A stretch of 16,817 bases of DNA, taken from the NCBI GenBank assembly GCA_045585895.1, contig JAZMZI010000022.1:1-16817 (forward strand), written 5' to 3'. This document shows positions 7,598 through 13,995 of this stretch, one piece after another. The notes beneath the pieces were generated by a model, which was not told the DNA's origin, searched no databases, and saw only the letters and a program-made list of their open reading frames with translations. The position numbers and the translations under genes were made by a program. The stretch is from SVTX01 sp045585895 (GTDB lineage Bacteria; Bacillota; Clostridia; Oscillospirales; CAG-272). How positions within the stretch are numbered: the first letter of the stretch is position 1; the number at the start of each line of letters is the position of its first letter.

Positions 7598-7736
7598 GCT
7601 TTTGACTCTTGAGTCAAAAGCGATGAAATCTGCCTGCGGCAGATGAAATTCACTTCGTGAATGAAATCCTTGCTTCGCGCGGATGAAATCTGCGTCAGAG
7701 CCGCAGGTTAAGGTGGAAAATCGCTTTGCGATTTTC
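7598..7736 (+). ncRNA. Six-hairpin array with GAA linkers, copy 1 (glgD-glgA junction)
   Basis: Six consecutive helices can be drawn. H1: 7598-7608 with 7611-7621. H2: 7628-7634 with 7638-7644. H3: 7648-7653 with 7657-7662. H4: about 7666-7684, imperfect. H5: 7688-7694 with 7702-7708. H6: 7716-7724 with 7728-7736 (gaaaatcgc/gcgattttc). H2 to H5 are each preceded by an unpaired GAA (7625, 7645, 7663, 7685), and their arms open with AT and close with AT or GT. A TAAGGTG linker joins H5 to H6. H1 starts directly after the glgD stop. The ATG of glgA is 38 bases after H6. The likely role is a 3' or intercistronic RNA structure affecting stability, processing or partial termination (inference). It could instead be a DNA repeat with a fold. 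Confidence 0.7.
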
Positions 7737-7774
7737 TGATTTTATTAAAATGTCCAACTGAAAACGGAGTGTTT

Positions 7775-9217
7775 ATGAAAAAAATATTATTTGTAGGCGC
7801 TGAGGTCATGCCCTTTGCGGCAACGGGCGGACTGGGAGACGTTATGGGATCTCTGCCCGCGGCGATCAAGGCGAAAGAAAAGAATAACGTAGACGTAAGA
7901 GTAGTTCTCCCTCTTTACTCTATGGTAAAGGACGAATGGAGAGCGCAGATGAAGGATGAGGCGGTCTTTACCGTCAATCTGGCTTGGAGAAAGCTTTATT
8001 GCGGCGTCAAGAGCCTCGTAAAGGACGGCGTGACCTACTACTTTATCGATAACGAATACTACTTCAAGAGAGGCGCGCTCTACGGCTTCTTCGACGACGG
8101 CGAGAGATACGCATTCTTCTGCAAGGCAGTGCTTGAAATGCTTATCAAGCTTGATTTCTACCCCGACGTGATCCATGCCAACGACTGGCAGTCGGCTCTC
8201 ACCGTGGTATATCTCAACACCAAGTACCGCTACGTTGAGGGACTTTCCTCCACCAAGAGCGTATTCACCATTCACAATATCGAGTATCAGGGCAAATACG
8301 ATTTCTCGATCTTGGGCGACGTATTCGATATGGGCCCCGAGTATTACGCGCTTATGCGTTACGACGACTGCATCAACCTTATGAAGGCGGCTATCGAGTG
8401 CGCCGACAAGGTATCCACGGTCAGCGAGAGATACGCCGAGGAGATCAAGACCCCCGAGTATTCTCACGGACTTTATCACGTGCTCTACCGCAACGCGCAG
8501 AAGCTGACGGGTATCCTTAACGGTATTGATTACGCATATTACAATCCCGCCAAGGACGACGTGCTCTGCAAGAATTACGACCGCAGAAACGTGCTGACGG
8601 GCAAGGCGGAGAACAAGATGGCGCTTCAGAGAGAGTACGGTCTCCCCGAGAGAGCCGACGTACCTATGCTTGCGATCATTTCCCGTCTCGCTACCCATAA
8701 GGGACTTGACCTCGTCCGCGAGGTTGCCGCAAACGTGGTGCGCGAGAACGACGTTCAGTTCGTTATCCTCGGCAAGGGAGAGGAGCAGTACGAGAGCTTC
8801 TTCACCCAGCTTGAGAGAGAATATCCCGACAAGGTCAAGGCGCTTCTTACTTACGACCGCGACCTGTCCAAGAAGATCTACGCCGCTTGCGATATCTTCG
8901 TAATGCCCTCCAAGAGCGAGCCTTGCGGTCTGTCGCAGATGATCGCCTCCCGCTACGGCGCAGTGCCCGTAGTCAGAGAGACGGGCGGTCTTGCCGATTC
9001 CATCAAGGGCTATTGGGTCGACGAGGGCGAGATCAAGGGCAACGGCTTTACCTTCGCAAACTACTCCTCCGCAGAGCTTGAGGATCGCATAGGCGCAGCC
9101 CTCGCGCTCTACGCCGACAAGCCCCAGTACAAGAAGTTCGTTTCCAAGGTAATGGGAACCGATTTCTCTTGGACGGTCTCGGCAGAGAAGTATATGGAAA
9201 TGTTCAATTCGCTCTGA
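7775..9217 (+). CDS. glgA: Glycogen synthase, GT5 family
   Basis: GlgA transfers glucose from ADP-glucose to the non-reducing end of glycogen chains in the cytoplasm. The 480 residues give the two-domain GT-B fold of family GT5. Visible motifs: TGGLGDVMGSLP (17-28), HANDWQS (from H134), FTIHNIEYQG, STVSERYAEEI, ISRLATHKG with R304 and K309, and PSKSEPCGLSQM with E382, the family's catalytic-site glutamate. One change stands out: the lysine of the KTGGL signature (K15 in E. coli, which contributes to ADP-glucose binding) is alanine here (A16, codon 7820-7822). I chose the ATG at 7775 with ACGGAG (7764-7769) 5 bases upstream; the GTG at 7769 overlaps that site. No promoter is obvious just upstream, so expression probably comes through the hairpin array from glgBCD. 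Confidence 0.96.
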   Translation: MKKILFVGAEVMPFAATGGLGDVMGSLPAAIKAKEKNNVDVRVVLPLYSMVKDEWRAQMKDEAVFTVNLAWRKLYCGVKSLVKDGVTYYFIDNEYYFKRGALYGFFDDGERYAFFCKAVLEMLIKLDFYPDVIHANDWQSALTVVYLNTKYRYVEGLSSTKSVFTIHNIEYQGKYDFSILGDVFDMGPEYYALMRYDDCINLMKAAIECADKVSTVSERYAEEIKTPEYSHGLYHVLYRNAQKLTGILNGIDYAYYNPAKDDVLCKNYDRRNVLTGKAENKMALQREYGLPERADVPMLAIISRLATHKGLDLVREVAANVVRENDVQFVILGKGEEQYESFFTQLEREYPDKVKALLTYDRDLSKKIYAACDIFVMPSKSEPCGLSQMIASRYGAVPVVRETGGLADSIKGYWVDEGEIKGNGFTFANYSSAELEDRIGAALALYADKPQYKKFVSKVMGTDFSWTVSAEKYMEMFNSL

Positions 9218-9231
9218 AGAGGCGAATGAGG

Positions 9232-9280
9232 CGTTTGGGGAAAAAGTAGGGGCGGTCATTGGCCGCCCGTTCCCCAAACG
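9232..9280 (+). terminator. Nested GC-rich hairpin after glgA
   Basis: The outer arms CGTTTGGGGAA (9232-9242) and TTCCCCAAACG (9270-9280) pair perfectly. An inner stem, GGGCGGTC (9250-9257) with GGCCGCCC (9261-9268), has one wobble pair and an ATT loop. It begins 14 bases after the glgA stop and is followed by GTTTATTATAA, a weak T-rich tract, so it may act as a leaky terminator or a 3' stabilising structure. Its right half is repeated once downstream, so it is also part of a repeat. Confidence 0.55.
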
Positions 9281-9330
9281 GTTTATTATAAATGCAAACG
9301 GGTCATCGTGCCGCCCGTTCCCCAAACGGT
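9262..9330. repeat. 21-bp direct repeat, two copies
   Basis: GCCGCCCGTTCCCCAAACGG followed by T occurs exactly at 9262-9282 and 9310-9330, a 48-base period. The similarity extends a few bases to the left (GGTCAT in both). Only the first copy has the matching left arm needed to form the terminator-like hairpin, so the second looks like a partial duplication. Confidence 0.8.
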
Positions 9331-9363
9331 AAAATTTAAACAAATTCACGTTTTTATGATCCG

Positions 9364-9398
9364 GAAATATACCCAAAAGCCGATTTTGGTTATATTTC
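9364..9398. promoter_or_regulatory. 35-bp inverted repeat upstream of glgP
   Basis: GAAATATACCCAAAA (9364-9378) faces TTTTGGTTATATTTC (9384-9398) across a GCCGA loop, with a single mismatched pair (C9372 against T9390). It lies 57 bases before the glgP start. A smaller stem, TCTGC/GCAGA, follows near 9397-9417 with an A- and T-rich stretch after it. Without a clear promoter nearby it may be an operator or a leader hairpin; the sequence does not decide between them. Confidence 0.5.
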
Positions 9399-9455
9399 TG
9401 CATCACAATTCCGCAGAAAAAGCTATTTTTTAACCCTGAAAGGTATACAACGCAA

Positions 9456-11882
9456 ATGAACAAAGAAAAAATGACCCCCCAAGAGATCAAACAGAACATT
9501 GAGATCAAGCTTTCCCGATATTTCGGTTGCACCGCTGCCGAAGCCTCTAACGATCAGATGTATAAGGCTGTCGCTATGACCGTCCGCGACGTTCTGACCG
9601 AAAAAAGAGGCGACTTTAAAAAGCAGGTAAACAAAAAGGGCGCAAAGCGCGTTTATTATATGTGTATGGAGTTCCTTCTCGGCCGCTCCTTGAAGACCAA
9701 CGTCTGCAACCTCGGTATGGATAAGGCGTACGCAGAGGCACTTAAGGAAATGGGCTTTGAGCTTTCCGACCTCTACGAGTGCGAGCCCGACGCGGGTCTC
9801 GGCAACGGCGGTCTCGGAAGATTGGCGGCTTGCTTTATGGACTCTCTCTCCTCCCTCGATTATCCCGCGGCAGGCTTTTCGCTCTGCTACGAATACGGTC
9901 TTTTCAAGCAGAAGATCGTTGACGGTATGCAGGTCGAGCTTCCCGATATCTGGCTCCCCGGCGGCGAGGTATGGCTGGTTCCCAGAACCGACCGCACCTT
10001 CGTAGTCCGTTTCGGCGGAAAGGTAGTGGAGAAGTGGGAAAACAACCATATGACCATCATTTACGAGGACGCGGAAGAGCTTGAGGCTGTTCCTTACGAT
10101 ATGATGATCTCGGGCGGCGATTCAACCGCAGTCAGCCGTCTCCGTCTCTGGAAGGCAAGAACCATTCAGAACTTCAATATGGGTCTCTTCTCTCAGGGTC
10201 AGTATCAGAAGGCTCTTGAGGAGAGCAACAACGCAGAGGCACTGACCAAGGTGCTCTATCCCGCGGATAACCACACCGAGGGTAAGCTTCTCCGTCTCTC
10301 ACAGCAGTATTTCCTTTGCTCCGCATCGGTTCAGAGTATTATCCGCGACCACATGGCGGTCTACGGCACTCTCGCAAATCTTGAGGACAAGGTAGCGATA
10401 CACATCAACGACACCCACCCCGCGCTCTGCGTTCCCGAGCTTATGAGAATACTCATCGACGATTATTTCTACTCTTGGGATGCGGCTTGGGAAAAGGTCG
10501 TCAAGATCTGCTCCTACACCAACCACACCGTTCTTCCCGAGGCGCTTGAGACCTGGAACGAGGATCTTTTCCGCCTTAAGCTTCCCAGAATCTACGCTAT
10601 CGTCAAGGAGATCAACGAGAGATTCTGCCGCGAGGCATGGAACGCATTCCCCGGCAACTGGCAGAGAATTACCAATATGGCAGTCCTCGGCTACGGTCAG
10701 GTCAAGATGGCAAATCTTTCGGTTATCGGTTCTCACTCTGTAAACGGCGTTTCCAAGCTCCACAGTGACATTCTTACCGACACTATCTTCAAGGACTTCT
10801 ACAAGATGTATCCCGAGAGATTCGATAACGTCACCAACGGTATCGCTCACCGCCGCTGGCTCTGCTACTCCAACCCCGAGCTTGCAAGCCTGCTCGACGA
10901 GTGCATCGGTACGGGCTACCGCCACAATCCCGTTGAGATCGCGGAGTTTGCGAAGTTTGCCGACGACAGCGCAGTACTTGAACGCGTCCGCGCTATAAAG
11001 CACGACAACAAGATCGCTTTCGCAAATCATCTGGCGGCAAAGACGGGTGTGAAGATTGACACCCACTCGCTCTTTGATATTCAGATCAAGAGACTTCACG
11101 AGTATAAGAGACAGCTTCTCAACGTGCTCAATATCATCGGCCTCTACCTCGACCTTAAGGATAACCCCGACCTCGACGTTCAGCCCAAGACCTTCATCTT
11201 CGGCGCGAAGGCGGCTCCCGGTTATCAGATGGCAAAGAGAATAATTCAGCTTATCTGCATGATAAGCAAGGATATCGAGAACGATCCCAAGATCCGCGAA
11301 AAACTGAAGGTAGTGTTCCTTGAGAACTACGACGTTTCCACCGCGGAGATCCTTATTCCTTCCGCAGACGTTTCCCAGCAGATCTCTCTTGCAGGTAAGG
11401 AAGCGAGCGGTACGGGATGCATGAAGCTTATGATCAACGGTGCTATCACCATCGGTACTCTCGACGGAGCTAACGTTGAGATGCTTGACGCGGTGGGCGC
11501 CGAGAATATGTATATCTTCGGACTTAAAGCCGACGAGGTTGAAAAGCTCTGGCTTCAGGGTTACAGAAGCGCAGACTTTTACGCGGGCAACGAGCGCCTT
11601 CGCCGCATAGTCACCTTCCTGACTATCGGTTTCGCGGGCGAGAGCTTTGCGGACGTTGCAACCTATCTGCTTTCGGGTCACGGCGTGGCAGACCCCTATA
11701 TGTGCCTTGCGGATTTCGAATCCTACCGCAAGACTCACGAGGAGATGGTCAAGGCGTACGCAGACCGCGAGAAGTGGACGAGAATGTCGCTGCTTAACAC
11801 TGCGGCGGCAGGATATTTTGCGGCTGACAGATCTATCCGTGAGTATGCGGAGAAGTTCTGGAACCTCAAGCCTGTTCGCTGA
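9456..11882 (+). CDS. glgP: Glycogen/maltodextrin phosphorylase, GT35 family
   Basis: GlgP releases glucose-1-phosphate from the non-reducing ends of glycogen using phosphate and pyridoxal phosphate. The 808 residues fit family GT35. Visible blocks: MEFLLGRSLKTN, GLGNGGLGRLAACFMDSL, HINDTHPALCVPELMRIL, NHTVLPEALETW, TNGIAHRRWL, IKRLHEYKRQLLN, ENYDVSTAEILIPSADVSQQ, and GTGCMKLMINGAITIG with the cofactor lysine at K657. The family's usual GTGNMK reads GTGCMK here, a neighbour substitution unlikely to remove cofactor binding. The ATG at 9456 has GAAAGG about 12 bases upstream, a rather long spacing; the ATG at 9471 is an alternative start. The stop codon sits in the loop of the first hairpin of the second hairpin array. 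Substrate preference between glycogen and maltodextrin cannot be read from sequence; the neighbours favour glycogen. Confidence 0.97.
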   Translation: MNKEKMTPQEIKQNIEIKLSRYFGCTAAEASNDQMYKAVAMTVRDVLTEKRGDFKKQVNKKGAKRVYYMCMEFLLGRSLKTNVCNLGMDKAYAEALKEMGFELSDLYECEPDAGLGNGGLGRLAACFMDSLSSLDYPAAGFSLCYEYGLFKQKIVDGMQVELPDIWLPGGEVWLVPRTDRTFVVRFGGKVVEKWENNHMTIIYEDAEELEAVPYDMMISGGDSTAVSRLRLWKARTIQNFNMGLFSQGQYQKALEESNNAEALTKVLYPADNHTEGKLLRLSQQYFLCSASVQSIIRDHMAVYGTLANLEDKVAIHINDTHPALCVPELMRILIDDYFYSWDAAWEKVVKICSYTNHTVLPEALETWNEDLFRLKLPRIYAIVKEINERFCREAWNAFPGNWQRITNMAVLGYGQVKMANLSVIGSHSVNGVSKLHSDILTDTIFKDFYKMYPERFDNVTNGIAHRRWLCYSNPELASLLDECIGTGYRHNPVEIAEFAKFADDSAVLERVRAIKHDNKIAFANHLAAKTGVKIDTHSLFDIQIKRLHEYKRQLLNVLNIIGLYLDLKDNPDLDVQPKTFIFGAKAAPGYQMAKRIIQLICMISKDIENDPKIREKLKVVFLENYDVSTAEILIPSADVSQQISLAGKEASGTGCMKLMINGAITIGTLDGANVEMLDAVGAENMYIFGLKADEVEKLWLQGYRSADFYAGNERLRRIVTFLTIGFAGESFADVATYLLSGHGVADPYMCLADFESYRKTHEEMVKAYADREKWTRMSLLNTAAAGYFAADRSIREYAEKFWNLKPVR

Positions 11883-12025
11883 TAGCGAACAGGCAGTGAA
11901 ATACGAGCGCTTGATAATATTCAAGCGCTCGTGTGAAATACGCCTTGCGGCGTGTGAAATCCACCTATGGTGGATGAAATCCGTGCTTTGCACGGGTTAA
12001 GGTAGAAAACCGCTTTACGGTTTTC
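11871..12025 (+). ncRNA. Six-hairpin array with GAA linkers, copy 2 (glgP-amylase junction)
   Basis: Six consecutive helices. H1: cctgttcgct 11871-11880 with 11884-11893, whose loop contains part of the glgP stop codon. H2: 11903-11914 with 11921-11932. H3: 11940-11944 with 11949-11953. H4: 11959-11965 with 11969-11975. H5: 11981-11986 with 11990-11995. H6: 12005-12012 with 12018-12025 (gaaaaccg/cggttttc). GAA linkers precede H2 to H5 at 11898, 11935, 11956 and 11976, and a TAAGGTA linker joins H5 to H6. The hairpin sequences mostly differ from copy 1, yet the number, order, linkers and final hairpin match, so base pairing is conserved where sequence is not. The ATG of the next gene lies 26 bases after H6. 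Confidence 0.7.
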
Positions 12026-12051
12026 AATTTTTGTTGAAAAGGGGAAGTTAC

Positions 12052-13995
12052 ATGCTCCCGAAATTATACGTTGACAACGATCACGTCTCAGACGTGCAGA
12101 TACATAAATTCGCAGGCGACAGAGATGTTTCGAATCTCGGCGCTCTGCCTTACGGAACGAAGATCGATATCGAGGTGACTGTTGCCCGTCGTCTTGGCGC
12201 GTCGGGCGTTGTTTTGCGTCTATGCCGAGACGGCGGACGCGATACCGATATTGCTCTCGATTTTTGCCGTTCCGATAATCTGGAGGACGTTTATTGCACC
12301 TCCATCGACACCGCCGAGCTTTGCGGTGACGCGGGCGAAGGACTTTTCTACTACGAGTTTTTGCTCCTTCGCGGCAATCATACTCTGTTTACCGACACCT
12401 ACAACAACAAGGACTTTTACCTTGAGGAAAAGTCGGGCTTCCGCTTCCGCCTTCTGGTCTACGAGAAGGATTTCACCACCCCCGATCCCTTCGGCCGCGG
12501 CGTGATGTATCAGATATTCACCGACCGCTTCTTCAAGGGAGAGGGTGACGGGGCAAAGGCGATAAAGGTCAAGGACGGGGCGATCCTCAACCCCGATTGG
12601 GAAAGGGGAATACCCCAGTTTGCCCAAAAAGCGGGCGAGTCCCTTAAAAACAATATGTTTTTCGGGGGAAATCTTTGGGGAGTTGCCGAAAAGCTTGACT
12701 ATCTTGCCTCTCTCGGTGTGACCTATATCTATCTCTGCCCGATCTTCGACGCATATTCCAACCACAAGTACGACACCTCGGATTACGAGAAGGTGGACGC
12801 TATGTTCGGCGGCGACGAGGCTCTTGACAACCTTATCGCGCGGGCGCGGGAGCGTGGGATCGGCATAATCCTCGACGGTGTGTTCAATCACACGGGTGAC
12901 GACAGTGTTTACTTCAACAAATACGGTCGGCACGGCGAGGGCGGAGCCTATCTCGACCCCGCTTCGCCATACAGAAGCTGGTATTGCTTCAGAAGCTACC
13001 CCTCCGACTACGAAAGCTGGTGGGGGATCGACATTCTCCCCAAGCTCAACCACGAAAACGAGGCTTGCCGAAGCTATTTTACGGGCAAGAACGGAATTAT
13101 TCAGAAATATCTGAAAAAGGGAATTGCGGGCTGGAGACTTGACGTTGCCGACGAGCTGAACGACGCGTTCCTCGACGAGCTTCGCGCCGCGGCAAAGGAG
13201 ATCGACCCCGAGGCGATCATTATCGGTGAGGTCTGGGAAAACGCCGCCGATAAGATGGCTTACGGAAGGCGCCGCCGCTATTTCAGAGGCAGACAGCTTG
13301 ACAGCGTTATGAACTACCCCTTGAAAAACGCAATCGTCTATTTCTGCACCTGGGGAGACGGCGAGACCCTTTATAATACGCTCACCGAGATCTACGCCTC
13401 CTATCCCGAGTGCGTTTCTCACAAGCTTATGAACCTTCTCGGCACTCACGACACCGAGCGAATCCTGACGGTGCTGGGGCGCGACGAGGAGGACGAATTA
13501 CTTGAGAACGCGCAGAAGGCGAAGAAAAAGCTGACGAGAAGCCAGAGAGAGCACGGAATCGAGCTTTTAAAGATCGCGGCGGCGCTCCAATTCACCGCCT
13601 ACGGAATCCCTTCGGTCTTTTACGGCGACGAGATCGGTCTTGAGGGCTACGGAGACCCCTTCTGCCGTATGCCTATGCCTTGGCACGAGATCGGTGAAGG
13701 GTATCGCGCGGAGTTGCTTGAATATTACAGAGCGCTCGGCAGAATAAGAAAGAGCGAAAAAGCCTTTGACGGCGGAGATTTTTACGTCGTTAAGCATACG
13801 GAAAGCGCTATCGTTTTCGTCCGCGAAAATGGTGACAGCAGAGTTATCGTTGCCGCTAACCGAGGAGCTGATTTTGATTTCGCTATTCCTCACGGTTCAC
13901 TTTACCGCGACCTTTTAGGCGGCGGAGAGTTTGAGGGCAAGGTTACGGTAAAAGCTGACAACGTTTTGATAATGAAAGAAATTTTGAAACAATGA
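12052..13995 (+). CDS. Intracellular GH13 alpha-glucan hydrolase (neopullulanase/alpha-amylase type)
   Basis: This is a GH13 alpha-glucanase, most like the neopullulanase/cyclomaltodextrinase group, and probably cleaves glycogen-derived dextrins in the cytoplasm. The 647 residues begin with a beta-type N-terminal region of about 150 residues, as in CBM34-bearing relatives. The barrel then starts at GVMYQIFTDRFF and continues with GGNLWGVAEKLDYL and SNHKYDTSDY. The catalytic regions are DGVFNHTGD (from D275), GWRLDVADE with nucleophile D364, IIGEVWENA with acid/base E393, and LGTHDTER with H466 and D467. There is no signal peptide. The ATG at 12052 is preceded by AGGGG (12040-12044) at 7 bases; a TTG at 12031 is less likely. 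It follows glgP across a hairpin array and overlaps the next gene by 4 bases. A debranching role (cutting alpha-1,6 bonds) is possible because no glgX or pullulanase is nearby, but subfamily and specificity are uncertain. Confidence 0.92.
   Translation: MLPKLYVDNDHVSDVQIHKFAGDRDVSNLGALPYGTKIDIEVTVARRLGASGVVLRLCRDGGRDTDIALDFCRSDNLEDVYCTSIDTAELCGDAGEGLFYYEFLLLRGNHTLFTDTYNNKDFYLEEKSGFRFRLLVYEKDFTTPDPFGRGVMYQIFTDRFFKGEGDGAKAIKVKDGAILNPDWERGIPQFAQKAGESLKNNMFFGGNLWGVAEKLDYLASLGVTYIYLCPIFDAYSNHKYDTSDYEKVDAMFGGDEALDNLIARARERGIGIILDGVFNHTGDDSVYFNKYGRHGEGGAYLDPASPYRSWYCFRSYPSDYESWWGIDILPKLNHENEACRSYFTGKNGIIQKYLKKGIAGWRLDVADELNDAFLDELRAAAKEIDPEAIIIGEVWENAADKMAYGRRRRYFRGRQLDSVMNYPLKNAIVYFCTWGDGETLYNTLTEIYASYPECVSHKLMNLLGTHDTERILTVLGRDEEDELLENAQKAKKKLTRSQREHGIELLKIAAALQFTAYGIPSVFYGDEIGLEGYGDPFCRMPMPWHEIGEGYRAELLEYYRALGRIRKSEKAFDGGDFYVVKHTESAIVFVRENGDSRVIVAANRGADFDFAIPHGSLYRDLLGGGEFEGKVTVKADNVLIMKEILKQ

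Noticed and set aside
7716..7740. Last hairpin of array copy 1 as a simple intrinsic terminator
   Set aside because: The stem is AT-rich and not followed by a real U-tract; the same hairpin ends copy 2, so it is better treated as part of the array.
9262..9330. Repeat-spacer-repeat resembling a minimal CRISPR
   Set aside because: Only two copies, the repeat is half of a hairpin, and no cas gene is nearby.
7787..9532. 581-codon minus-strand open frame opposite glgA
   Set aside because: Shadow of glgA that runs into the junction repeats; composition is not protein-like.
10299..11993. 564-codon minus-strand open frame opposite glgP
   Set aside because: Shadow of glgP extending into the hairpin array; no motif or start signal.
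12220..13449. 409-codon minus-strand open frame opposite the GH13 gene
   Set aside because: Shadow frame with no domain; the sense gene has all GH13 catalytic regions.
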